Positions 31,709 to 43,700 of a stretch of 64,000 nt of DNA are shown here, one piece after another. Under the pieces are notes generated by a model, which was given only the letters and a program-made list of their open reading frames with translations, had not been told where the DNA came from and did not search any database. The stretch spans positions 94,662,500 through 94,726,499 of the forward strand of contig NC_090034.1 in the NCBI RefSeq assembly GCF_037176765.1, in the 5' to 3' direction. Made by a program: the position numbers and the translations under genes. The DNA is from Anolis sagrei. Lineage: Eukaryota; Chordata; Lepidosauria; Squamata; Anolidae. Position 1 is the first letter of the stretch; each line of letters begins with the position of its first letter.

Positions 31709-31921
31709 GTGTCTATCCTGGAATAGCAATTTTAAAAAAAGAATTGTGCAAGGTGCTGAATATTATCCTTTAAAATAAGCCTGGTACTTTGGATAGCTTC
31801 CCTAAGACTACTAATCTTATTCCCATGTCTAGACAGGATAACAGGGTGAAGGGAGAGCGCAGAAAAGGGATTGCATAATATATCTGGAAGGATGAACACC
31901 ATTTTAAATTATTTTCCCTAT

Positions 31922-31922
<1 letters not shown>

Positions 31923-31984
<62 letters not shown>
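31923..31984. repeat. (GATA)n microsatellite
   Basis: About 15 GATA units. Confidence 0.95.
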
Positions 31985-32148
31985 TTGGAATTCTAAATAC
32001 AAATTTCTCTTTTGATTGGTATTAATTTTGTCTCTTTACACTGTGGAGGCTTTAAAGTGTAGTGCAAAAAATGCCTTCCAAAATTAACTATCCGGAGTAC
32101 ATTGTGATTTGCCTTCATTTGAATGTGTTTTGGCATTATGCACACTTA

Positions 32149-33250
32149 AGGTAAAAGTAAAGGTTTCCCCTTGACATTAAATCTAGTCATGTCCAACTCT
32201 GGGGGTTGGTGCTCATCTCCATTTCTAAGCTGAAGAGCCAGCATTGTCCATAGACACCTCCAAGGTCATGTCGCTGTCATGACTGCATGGAGTCCTGTTA
32301 CCTTCCTGCTGAGGCAGTACCTATTGATCTATGAGAGTTGAGTGAAAAGTAATGCCTCCACCTTCACAACTCCTCCACAGATGGGAGTACTGGTATGTGG
32401 CAGGTACTGGCTTGTTCAGTAGACTCTCCTCTACAGTTCCATTTTGGCGGGAAGCCTTAGCATTGAACGGTTGTGTTGTTAAAGTGCAAAGTATGGAACC
32501 CTGTGCAGACATCGGTCAATGCAACTTAAGCCACATGCAGTCATTGAATTCTTGACAGCAGAAGGTGTCACCCCAAAGGAGATTAATCAGAGAATACAAG
32601 CTGTTTATGGTGATTGTGTTAATGTGAGTACTGTGCGTCATTGGGCAAGTAAGTTTAAAGATGTTGAGGTGGGAACATCTGACTTGCATAACAAACAAAG
32701 AGTTGGATGTCCTGTGACAGCAACCATCGAGTTTCAAAAGCAAAAGTTTGACAGATTGATTCAGGATGATCGTCGAAATGCATAATTGGCATTTCACAAG
32801 AACATATGGGTCACATTATTGCTTTGCTTGGCTATCAGAAGATCTGTGCATGATGGGTACCCAGAATGAGAGAACTGCGAGACTCTGGTTGAGGAAATAG
32901 AATGTCAACTTCTTCCATGACAGCTTCAGAAAACTTGTTCATTGTTGGCAGAAATGTATTCAATTGTCTCATGATTATGTGGAAAAGTGAATAGTGATAG
33001 TTAAAGAGCACATTCTAAGGATTACATCTACGTTTGATGTATTAAAATATTCCCATCCAAACCCAAGTAATGAAGATGGAGGCATTACTTTTCAATCAAC
33101 CCTCGTACTCATATTTGCATGTTTTCTTGGTTAGCAGAAGATGGGGCTAACAGTGGGAGCTCACTCCGCTCCCTAGATTTGAACCGCCAATCTTTCGGTC
33201 AGCAAATTCAGCAGCTCAGTGATTTAACCCACTGCACCACTAGGGGCTCC
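32149..33250 (-). mobile_element. tRNA-derived SINE (type A, minus) split by a mariner element
   Basis: Left part 32149-32329, right part 33108-33250. The SINE as a whole is flanked by the perfect 12-bp duplication TATGCACACTTA (32137-32148 and 33251-33262). Confidence 0.85.
32332..33105 (+). mobile_element. Mariner-like transposon, internally deleted
   Basis: Ends TGAGAGTTGAGTGAAAAGTA and, reversed, CGAGGGTTGATTGAAAAGTA; TA on each side. The frame at 32519-32785 (88 aa) is a mariner transposase helix-turn-helix region (EINQRIQAVYGDCVNVSTVR, KPHAVIEFLTAEGV). At 774 bp it is well short of a full 1.3-kb element, and the catalytic part is missing or decayed. Confidence 0.8.
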
Positions 33251-33262
33251 TATGCACACTTA

Positions 33263-34045
33263 CCTGGGAGTAAGTCCAATATAACTCAGTAGAACTTACA
33301 TTGGAGTAAATACACAGTTGGCAATTACATGTGCTGGCCTCTTTTGTGTGGTTTTTGAATCCAACATGAGGTCTTTAGCAGTCAGTTATGTGCCATTGAT
33401 CAGACACTGTCAAGAAACTGGATACCATTTGTGTTCCAAAGAAAACTGCTATTTCATAGTTGGTTCCATAATTATCTTAATGACACATTCTCTATGAGAA
33501 ACAAGGATCGTTACTGGAGCTGAGATAGCTTTCCAGAACATGTCTGCTAGAGTTACCCAGGTGACAGCTCTGAAAATACCCTTCTGCTTGTTGTCATTAT
33601 GACATCACTGTGGTATTTTCCCCCAGCTTCTGTTTATAAGCATAATTCTCTCTTATACGTGTGGTTCCCGCTTCTCAAATAGTCCTGAATCATATTGGTC
33701 AATTCCCAAGCAGAGTAAATTTACTGAGTCAATCCATGGTGAGTCAAGACATAAGTAAAGTGTACTGAATGCACAGGACTGCTCTAGATGGAACTGATGA
33801 TGGAATTCAGGCCATTGTTATGAAAGGGGAAAGAGGAGGAAATATGCATCTTTGGGTGGATTGAGTAATAAAAGTAAAATGAATGTGTTTTATTATGTGC
33901 TTTCATATTGTTTCCAACTCTTGGCAACTCTAAAGGGGTTTCTGGGGCTGAGATTCTGTGATTCACCCAAAATCATCCAATGGATTTCTATGGCCAAACA
34001 GCAAATCAAATCCTGGTCCCCATAGTCATAGTACAATGCTCAAAC
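33263..34045. other. Intergenic, no feature recognised
   Basis: No repeats or exons recognised. Confidence 0.4.
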
Positions 34046-34053
34046 TACTACAT

Positions 34054-34839
34054 CAATATTTCTTAACCTGGGGGTCGCGACCCCTGGGGGGGAGTCTTAG
34101 GGACCGCCTCATTCCTTTTCTCCATCAGTGGTCACCTCGATCCACCCAGGAAAATCTCCTATACATCCCGGGCCCTTGGGAGGTACACCTGGAAGCTAAA
34201 AGGCGTAGAGCTTTTTCAACCTATGCTCCAATTCTGTGGAACTCATTGCCTCCATACATTAGAGCAATGTCGGAGTTGCAACCTTTTGTAAAGGCACTCA
34301 AGACTTGGCTGTTTGGTTGTGCATTTAAGTAATCAGATCTAATTTGCCAAATAGTCACTGTTGAATGTTTTTATGTTGAATGTTTTTATATTGTGTAAAT
34401 GCTATTTTAGATTGTAAGTCGCTTGGAGCACCTTGGTGGAGAGCGACTAATTAAGAAATAAAGTGAAGTGAAGTGAAGAAGTGTAGGAAGGGTTTCAGAA
34501 GGGTCACCAAAGACCATCAGAAAACACATGATGGCTTTAGGAACCCCTTTGGAAGAGAAGACTCCACCAGTCCTTCTCTACCTTTTTGGAAACAGAGGGC
34601 AAAAAGCCCTCCTCCTGCTGTGATTGGCTGGCCTTTCAGCTGACCTCTCAGCTAAGGGGAGGGCTGTTTCACAGACTGTAAGTGGGGAGGGGTGAGCTCT
34701 CTCCTAAATCACTATCAATTCCTCCCAAATCCCTCAGGTATTTTCTGTTGGTCATGGGAGTTCTGTGTGGGAAGTTTGACCCAATTCTATCATCGCTTTG
34801 AGTCCCTCTCAGGGTGAGAAAATTGCTATATAAATACAA

Positions 34840-34878
<39 letters not shown>

Positions 34879-35454
34879 ATGCTCTTTGATTGTAGGTGAA
34901 CTATAAATCCCAGCAACTACAACTCCCAAATGTCAAGGTCTATTTCCCCCAAACTCCATCAGTGTTCACATTTGGGCATATTGAGCCAAGTGTGGTCTAG
35001 ATTCATCATTGTTTGAGTCCACAGTGCTCTCTGGCTGTAGGTGAACTACAACTCCAAAACTCAAGATCAATGCTCACCAAACCCTTCCAGTATTTTCTGT
35101 TGATCATGGGAGTTCTGTGCGCCAACTTTGGTTCAATTACAACATTGATGGAGTTCAGAATGGTCTTTGATTGTAGGTTAACTCTAAATCCCAGCAACTA
35201 TAACTCCCAAATGACAAAATCAATTCTGCCCCAACCTCACCAATATTCAAATTTGGGCATATTGGGTATTTGTGCCAAATTTGGTCCAGTGAATAAAAAT
35301 ACATCCTGCATATCAGATATTTACATTACAATTCATAAAAGTAGCAAAATTACAGTTATGAAGTAGCAACGAAAATAATGTTATGGTTGGGGGTCACCAC
35401 AGCATGAGGAACTGTATTAAGAGGTCACAGCATTAGAAAGGTTGACAAACACTG
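34054..35454 (-). mobile_element. SPIN-ended hAT element with shared module, two L2-like insertions
   Basis: Perfect 8-bp duplication TACTACAT (34046-34053 and 35455-35462). Left end TTAACCTGGGGGTCGCGACC, right end (reversed) TTGTCAACCTTTCTAATGC. The interior 34730-35290 is the TTGGCACA/GGGAGTTGTAGTT module. L2-like inserts lie at about 34095-34488 and 34790-34878. Confidence 0.75.
34095..34488 (+). mobile_element. L2-like LINE 3' end (GAAGT-tailed)
   Basis: Frame ends RAFSTYAPILWNSLPPYIRA and WLFGCAFK, nearly the same as 54330-54589; tail AAAGTGAAGTGAAGTG. Confidence 0.85.
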
Positions 35455-35462
35455 TACTACAT

Positions 35463-36028
35463 GTATTGTAAAATTGGTCTATTCCTTTGCCAAAGGAAGC
35501 CTTTATTACTAGGTACAGTGCAGGCAACTTTCACAAATGGTTTCCAGTAGTGATGAAACAAACATTAGAAAATATAGTGCCACATACATGACTGTGAAGG
35601 GGGAATATTACAGAGATTGCCTCCCAATTGTGTCACATTGTTTGACTTTGGTGTGTCATGAGCAAACCTAATGTGAAACTGTCAAGATGACATATTGGAG
35701 ACTTGATATGATTGTTATGAGCATGCCAGGAGCTTTGCACAGTAATAAAGGCAAAAGACAAAGTCCCATCCATGTTACGTTCTGCATTTTGTGAGGAAAG
35801 GCAACAGGGAGACATGAGGAAGGAACAAGAAGGATATGCAAATATGTTCAAATGGATTCTGGGATATAGATTAATTTATTCAATGTATATCCTGCCTTTT
35901 TCCTTCCAATCTAGCCCAATTCCCTCCATATCTGCCAAACCTAAAGTTTACACCACATTACTAGCTAAAGAAGAAGTTGCATATTGCTTAATTTTGGTTT
36001 GCCAAAATTGCTCTTTGAGACATTTGGG
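35463..36028. other. Intergenic, no feature recognised
   Basis: No repeats or exons recognised. Confidence 0.4.
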
Positions 36029-36029
36029 T

Positions 36030-36705
36030 TTTTTTCCACTGTCATATAATCCAGATTATCAAGATTGCCATATAATCCAGTTCAAAGCAGATAACCTGGA
36101 CAGATAAGTGTAGAAGGGGCTATAAAAGTCACAATTTGGCCCCATCTGCACAGCCATATAAATCCAGATTGTCTGCTTTGAACTGGATTATATAGCAGTG
36201 TAGACTCATATAATCCAGTGTATGGTGGAATGAAAATCACATGTAGTTCACATTTTATCAATCCACACATTGTCTTGCCAGAGAAAGAAAATATGCCACA
36301 CAGATGATCAGTAAAGAATAAGAAGTTTACTCTTTGTAATGCAGAGCAACATATATACAATCATGCGAACAGTTGCATTGACTCACACAACATCCTTTCA
36401 GAGAGATTCGAATTATATTTAGGTGCCCATGTGGAAGTTCCCCTTCCAGCAGCTCATGATGAAAGAACTGTCTCTCTCTCTGTCTGCAAGCTCCTGCACA
36501 GCTAAAGCCCAAATATGTAACTGTTGTCAAAACTCCCAGATTTGGCTAGCTTCTTGGGCATGTCCCAAACAATCAGCTTCATGCTTTGCATTTTCAGTTA
36601 ATACACTCACCAACTGATTTTTTACATGTCCTAACAGTTCAAAGCAGAGAATGTGTCTTATCCAATTTGATAATCTGAATTATATGGCAGTGTAAAGGGG
36701 CCTTT
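36030..36705. mobile_element. Palindromic MITE copies, one split by a 415-bp insertion
   Basis: A decayed copy at 36030-36120, then 36138-36219 plus 36635-36705 (CACAGCCATATAAATCCAGA). The segment 36220-36634 lies between CAGT repeats; on the minus strand it looks somewhat like an LTR, class unresolved. Confidence 0.5.
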
Positions 36706-37206
36706 GATAGAGAATTGACCTATTAGATGCTAATGAAGTTTCGATTCTCTCGCTCTATGCACTTATGGCTCTTCCTGTAAAGTTGTTCTTTTGCTGGGAA
36801 GAGTTTGCATTTTGCCAGCACACTTTGTCCCATTTTTTGAAAGTGCATTGCCCAGAAAGAGTTTTTGTGGCTCTTTTGTTTATTGTGTGGTGTGGCGCTG
36901 CCTACACTCTGAGAGGATATCTATGTACATTTTAATTTATTCCTTCATCCTGAACAACTGTTCTTTTATGAGGGAGTGCTATGCATTTCGACATTCTCAT
37001 CAAGCTGCAGTTCCCTGGTTTTCCTGGGGAAAACCAACTCCATTAAACTGCTGCATCCCTTAGTGTGTTGTAAAGAGACAGTAATTCACTTCAAAACACG
37101 TGTTTCCTATACCTAAGCTATACCTTTATATCTCAAGTCACATGAAATCTTTCCAAAGACCTGTTGCAGATACTTTCTCCATAACTTGAACTAGAGGCAT
37201 CATTTG

Positions 37207-37812
37207 GACCCCTTCTACACTGCCCTATATCTTAGGATCTTATCCCAAATTATCCCAAATCACCAACTCCGCTGGACCGGCCATGTTGTCCAGATGCCCG
37301 ACCACCGTCTCCCAAAGCAGTTGCTCTATTCTGAACTCAAGAATTGAAAATGAAATGTTGAAGGACAGGAAAGGAGATTTAAGGATGGGCTCAAAGCCAA
37401 CCTTAATAACTCTGACATAGACACTGAGAACTGGGAAGCCCTTGCCCTTGAGCGCTCCAGCTGGAGGTCAGCTGTGACCAGCAGTCCTGTAGAATTTGAA
37501 GAGGCACAAATGGAGGGCAAAAGAGAGAAACGTGCCAAGAGGAAGGTGCTTCAAGCCAACCCAAGAGGGACCGCCTTCCACCTGGAAACCGATACCCTCA
37601 CTGTGAGAGAAGATGCAGATCAAGAATAGGACTTCACGGTCACCTACAGACCCACCGCCAGGACACTACACTCGAACTACGAGGGATCGTTTAATTATCC
37701 CAAATTATCTGCTTTAAACTGGATTATATGAGTCTCCACTGCCAGATAATCTGGGATAAGACGAGAATCTGGGATCAGATCCTGGGATATAGGGTTAGTG
37801 TGGAAGAAGCCA
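37207..37812. mobile_element. Palindromic MITE split by a LINE
   Basis: Arms CCCCTTCTACACTGCC at 37210 and the reversed arm near 37800; interrupted at 37261. Confidence 0.65.
37261..37693 (+). mobile_element. LINE 3' end with 12-bp target duplication
   Basis: Reads LRWTGHVVQMPDHRLPKQLL then NWEALALERSSWRSAV, a LINE ORF2 C-terminus. Flanked by ATTATCCCAAAT (37249-37260 and 37694-37705). Clade unresolved. Confidence 0.75.
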
Positions 37813-38115
37813 AAATCTCCTTGCTTTCTGCCCATCCCTATTGGCATGATGACATTTAGTCTCTCACGGCAATAAAAGAAATGCATGGTTTTACTGCCTA
37901 GCAATAAAACTGACACTGTTTTTTCTAACAGAGCTACCTGGATCAATTGCAAACAAAGGTAGGGTTGTTGTCACTGGCAATGCCAGGCACAGGGCTGGCA
38001 TAATTGGAGACCCACACCCTGCTCGGGTGCCAAGGTCTCCTTGACGTTGCTTCCCTTTCTTTCTGCTACTATTAAAACTAAGATAAGAGGTCTAAATGGT
38101 TTTTTTTTTCCTATT

Positions 38116-38265
38116 TAGATCTAGAGCAATGGTTCTCAACCTATGGGTCCCCAGGTGTTTTGGCCTACAACTCCCAGAAATCACAGCCAGTTTACCAGCT
38201 GTTGGGATTTCTGGGAGTTGAAGGCCAAAACATCTGGGGACCCACAGGTTGAGAACCACTGCTCT
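38116..38265. mobile_element. Palindromic hAT MITE
   Basis: CAATGGTTCTCAACCTATGG to CACAGGTTGAGAACCACTG; flanks ATCTAGAG and CTCTGGAG are a weak 8-bp duplication. Confidence 0.75.
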
Positions 38266-38589
38266 GGAGAGACTGAGCTGAGCAGAAGACAGCAACGATT
38301 TCTATTGATAACAAGAGCAAGGAGGTTGTCATATCCAAAATGGAAGGGTCACTTAATGCCTCTTTCTGCTCGCCTGAAGCCACTGGATGTGGGTTTATAG
38401 TGTGACACATGGAATCTTGAAATCCTGAAACTCTGCCAAACAAAAACCTCAACCTCCAATTTTCAGCCTGGTTTTGCCCCACAGCAAGCCAAATATGAAA
38501 ACATGTAAAAAGTATCCTCACTCTTACAAGCATCCCAGAAACCAAGACCATCTTCAGTCCCTCACAAAATGTTGACAGTAAATGTTATG

Positions 38590-39207
38590 ATGTTACTTTC
38601 TGATCCATTTTGATGTGGAGTAATGAAAGGCGCAAAGATTACTGCAGAAGACGTTTACTTCTTGGGAGGAGAGTAATGACCAATCTCGATAAAATAGTGA
38701 AAAGTAGAGATATCACACTGGCCACAAAGATCCGCATAGTTCAAGCAATGGTATTCCGCGTAATAACCTATGGATGTTAGAACTGGACCATAGGGAAGGC
38801 TGAGTGAAGGAAGATAGATGCTTTTGAACTGTGGTGTTGGAGGAAAATTCTGAGTGTGCCTTGACTTCAAGAAGATCAAACCAGTCCATACTCCAGGAAA
38901 TAAAGCCTTCCCTCCAGTGACCAAGCCTGCTCATTGGAGGGAAGGATATTAGAGGCAAAAATGAAGTACTTTGACCACATAATGAGAAGAAAGAAAAGCT
39001 TGGAGAAGATAATGATGCTGGGGGAAATTGAAGGAAAAAGGAAGAGGGGCTGACCAAGGGCAAGATGGTTGAATTGTATCCTTGGGGTGACTGGATTGAC
39101 TTTGAAGGAGCTGGGGGTGGCCGCGGCCAATAGGGAGCTGTGGTGTGGGCTGGTCCATGAGGTGACAAAGATTTGGAAGAGACTGAATGAATAAACAACA
39201 ACAAAAT
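38590..39207 (+). mobile_element. BovB/RTE-like LINE 3' end
   Basis: AGGAGAGTAATGACCAATC onward reads like the RT C-terminus of BovB (FELWCWRK... in frame pieces) and ends GAATGAATAAACAACAACAA. Better preserved at 41105-41655. Confidence 0.7.
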
Positions 39208-39706
39208 GAAAGCGCATAAGGGAATTTGTAGGAATTGGGTCCTACAAACCACATAGGTACCCACCCTTGTTTGAAGGATGGCATCATGGTTTGAATGTTA
39301 GACTATGACTTTGGAGATCAGGACTTGAATCCATGCTCAGACAAGATAAGTCAATGGGTGACCCTGGGCAAGTCTCACTCTCAGCTCCTTAATAGCCTTG
39401 TGACAGGCTCACCTAAGGCTTGCCATACATCAGAAGAAAACTGGAGTCATACAACAGCAAGAAAATGCTCTCTCTGCTTACCTCCTCACTTTTTCTGCTT
39501 CTTAAGGCATCACATTTTGACAGACCAAATCCACAGAGATCCAGTTTAATTGTAATACATCATTTCAAATGAAGAATGGCCCACTTATTGGAAAGGAGGA
39601 AAGAAGTTGTGTGAATTGTGAAACTCTCCTGCCAGCCCCTGTTGTCAAAACAGTGGAATGTGTTTTCACTGTCAACTGCATGTCAACATCTGCCCAACAT
39701 AAGAAA

Positions 39707-40133
39707 GTAGTCTCGCTTATCCGACATTCCGTCTTATCTGACGCTCTTATCCAACACTCCCCTTTTTCTCCAGCATTTTCCCTTCAATTAAAGGAGTGCT
39801 ATTCAACTCTCTCTCCATTTCCAGTAAGTGAAAAAGGCAAGACAAGAAGGAAGTGGAGGGAGGAAAGGGGAAAAGAGGCAGGACTGGAAGCAGAAGCATC
39901 CTCCCTCCTTCCCTCTGTGATTTCCACACTCCTCTCCACACCCGGGCATTTCCTGCTGGACTTCACTAGCACCAAGGCATTGCTTTAACTGTTTGAGTCC
40001 TTGTTGTTAGTATTCTAGGTGTCTAGTGTCACGTCAGACAGGTAACAGTAGGAGACTCCGTTTTATCCAACATTTTCGTTTATCCAATGTTCTGCCTGCC
40101 CGTTTATGTTGGATAAGTGAGACTCTATTGTAT
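39707..40133. mobile_element. Pogo/Tigger-like MITE
   Basis: AGTCTCGCTTATCCGACAT at the left, TGTTGGATAAGTGAGACT at the right. A second member is at 60515-60865. Confidence 0.65.
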
Positions 40134-40203
40134 ATAGAATTCCCAGATCCTCAGAGTTGTGCCCTTGAAAAATTCACATTCACGTGTGTTATTTAGAATA
40201 TAT

Positions 40204-40209
40204 TTTATT
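40204..40209 (-). promoter_or_regulatory. Possible poly(A) signal of gene 3
   Basis: AATAAA on the minus strand about 290 bases after the stop codon of gene 3. Confidence 0.4.
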
Positions 40210-40498
40210 TGAGTAGTATCTCTCAGTCCAATTACCCTGTTACAGAAAAGTGCTACACTGAGCCTTTGAGATTAAATTGATTGAAGCGACACCCTATTTT
40301 TGATAGATTTGTTCTCAATGAGAAAGAGTCCTACAGTTTGAGAAACTCGAGAAAGGAGTTATCTCCTTTTAAAATGTGTGTGTGTGTATATATCACTCAG
40401 TCCTCATGACAAATATGTTGTCTGCAATTCTCATAATAAAAAAGAAAGGTGGAGCTTTTTTTACCCAGCACTCAGGAGCAAGCTGGTATTTGCCTATG

Positions 40499-40707
40499 TT
40501 AAGAACGGACATTTGCTAAGAGGAATCCAACAACCACAGGAAATAGGACCATTGGAGAAGAGATTGCTGCCAGGGTTCCTCTGTCGGTGCACGTTGCATT
40601 CTTGGACAACGTATAGATCTTGTCTTTGAAGGGCACAAGGTCATCTACCATCAGTTTGCAGGCATTTTCCGTTGCACAGCCTTGGAAGGTGAAGTTGCCC
40701 TTTCCAT
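40499..40707 (-). CDS. Gene 3 exon 5 (end of LU2, GPI signal, stop codon)
   Basis: Acceptor TTTTCACAG ending at 40708; TAA stop at 40501-40499. It encodes [20 protein letters not shown], a small polar spacer and a C-terminal hydrophobic run. Confidence 0.86.
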
Positions 40708-43700
40708 CTGTGAAAAGAAAAGAACCAGATTAAAAAATGGAAAAATAAAAAAACTGTTTCAAGACTACATCCCACCACGTTCTGTTTTGGGTCGGTTCAT
40801 GCATGTGTGTTTATTGCTTGCATGATGGCTTTTATGTCCAACTGAGCCTGCAAAGGTCTGAAATGAAAAATAGATGCTGAAATTCTGGATCAAGAGGGGA
40901 AAAGTGAGATGATAGCTATTTCTTTAATATTTGCAGGGATGTCTGTAGGAGATAGAACAAGCTTGTTTTCTGCTCCTGCAAATGATAGAAAATGGACCAC
41001 TAGATGCAAATTACAAGAAAGATATTCCATCTCAGACAGTTTTAATGACAAACTTTAAACTTCCATTCTATGTCTAATTTTTGTTTTGTGCATTTTCATA
41101 TGTGTTTTAGGCACAAAGGTTATGTCAGACGCAGATTATAGCCAGGAAATCAGAAGACGTTTCCTTCTTGGGAGGAGAACAATGACCAATCTCAATAAAA
41201 TAGTGAAGAGTAGAAACATCACACTGGCAATGAAGATCCACATAATTAAAGCAATGGTATGCCCCGTAGTAACCTATGGAAGTGAGAACTGGACCATAAG
41301 GAAGGCTGAGCAAAGGAAGATAGACACTTTTGAACTGTGGTGTTGGGGAAAATTCTGAGAGTGCCTTGGACCACAAGAAGATCGAACCAGTCCATACTGT
41401 AGGAAATAAAGCCTGACTGCTCACTGGAGGGAAGGATATGAGAGGCAAAGATGAAGTGCTTTGGTCACATCATGAGAAGACAGGAAAGCTTAGAGAAGAT
41501 AAGAAGATGGATTGATGATATCCTTGAAATGACTGACTTGACCTTGAAGGAACTGGGGGTGGCCACGGCTGACAGGGAGCTCTGGCGTGGGCTGGTCCAT
41601 GAGGTCACAAAGAGTCAGAAGTGACCGAATGGCTAAACAACAACAAAATAAGTATTTTATGGAAATATGTTTTGATATGTGTATATTACTGAGTATTTTT
41701 AAATGATTATGTGATTTAGCAATGTTGTAACTCACCTCGAGCCATGAGAAGCGGTGAGTAAGAATTAAATTATTATTACTATCATCATCATCATCTCAAT
41801 TGTAAATGCTATTTTGACCATGCAATGGGTTGCCTCAAAGGATTGTGATTCACAGATTCGATGAGCACCTTTCATGGGTGTAGTTGTACATGCCTACATG
41901 GTAGAGGGTGAACTAGGTGGCCCTTGTGATTGCTTTCATATCTCAGATTCAATGATCCTGTTATCCCAGGAAATAATACTCCTGCATTTGACACAAGAAA
42001 GTCCAATTGTCTTTCCTCCATTTGTTGCCAAAATAATATGCCTTAATACCTTTTGTTTTCCCTTCAAGAGTAATGCACTTCTGTTCGGCTCCTCGGCAGG
42101 CAAGGTGTGTATTGGCTTGGCACACCTGGAGGCTATTGTAATTCTCACACACTGGGCAATTCACTCCATTTTCAACAGTACCAACAGGAGGTGCTGTAAA
42201 AAAAACCAATAGAAGTGATGAGTGAAGAACAGCAGAGTACTATTCACACGATACAGTTACAGCACTATGATTGTACTTTAGCTGCCGTGATACACACGAC
42301 ACAATTCTGGAATCTGAAGTTTAAAAGCATTTTTACAACTCTTATATAAAAAGTGCTCTTGTGCCACACCAAACGACAAACTCCAGGATCCCATGGCAGT
42401 TGAAATGGACTCAAAGTGAGTGGGTACCAGAATAGGGCCAGGTACTGTCAACAAACATTCATCCTCTACCTCAAGGGTGTCAAGCTCATTTTCACTGAGG
42501 GTCACATCAGCCTTATGGTTACTTTCAAAGGGTCATTGAATCCATGGATAGAGAATCCATGGATACAGAGGGTCAACTATCATTTTTACAAAGTGATTAA
42601 CACTTTTTAGATTTTTACCCTGTTTGAGTCCCCAGATCTTATTGAACAACTAACATTTTATTATCCGTCATGCAGATTGGGGATAATAGGAATTGCAACC
42701 CAACAGCACTTGTGGCTCTGAGGTTGGGAAAAGGTTAAAGGGCATTTTTAAGTCAGACATATTATTCACATATTCACAAATTCCACTATCCTGACTGAGC
42801 ACTTAAATGGCAGCCTTCCAGATGTGACTGTATCACATCTGGAAGGCAAAGATGCAAAATTACTCCTAAAATCCAAATCCAAAACAGGCAAAGATGCAAA
42901 ATTACTCCTAAAATCCAAATCCAAAAGCAGGAGTCCCCTTCCCACTAAGAGGGGAGGATGAAGGACACCAACAAAAAGTTGAATCTACAAACTGTAAAAA
43001 GCTGTTTATTGTGTGGCCAGATCAAGACAATAAATGTCCTTTGACCAATAGCTGGCCACTTGGAGTGCCTCTGGTGTTGCTATCAGAAGGTCCTCCATTC
43101 TGCATCTGGCAGGACTCAAGTTGCATTGTAATAGGTGGTCTGTGGTTTGCTCTTCTCCACACTCGCATGCCGTAGACTCCACTTGGTAGCCTCATTTCTT
43201 AAGGTTGGCAGATGTATTAAATGGATATTTAATGTATTAAAGGACATTTAATAGAATGCCAAATTTGCAAACTTCGTGGGTTTTTTTTATACATCTGTTT
43301 GGATGCTCCTGATACAATAAATAAATATGACAGTAAAATGCATATATAATGCAATCAAAAAGGTTTCGCTGTGCCTAGAGTTAGGCTGCATTCATTTTAT
43401 CACTTTCAAGAAAGTTAAAGGCACAGTTTCATCGGCTAAAATGAATTTTCATTGGCTCTTCTATCTTTCTAACAGCAGAAGTGTATAACAATGGTATCGT
43501 TCATGTCTTTCTGACCCTGAGCTTGAAGCTGCACATCGGCTTATCTAGTTGCATGTTGCTCTTACATGCCTGTGAGAAATTAGGGAGTGAGGGAGTACAT
43601 TACTAACTTACAGCTTGTATCCTTGAGCAGCACACAGAGAGCAATCACCTTCCTGTGGCAGCTTTTCTCTAAGCATCAGCAGTTTCTGGCAAGCAAGACA

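Noticed and set aside
38713-39264. 183-aa minus-strand open frame
   Set aside because: Antisense of a BovB-like LINE end; the Ser/Pro-rich reading is an artefact of that strand.
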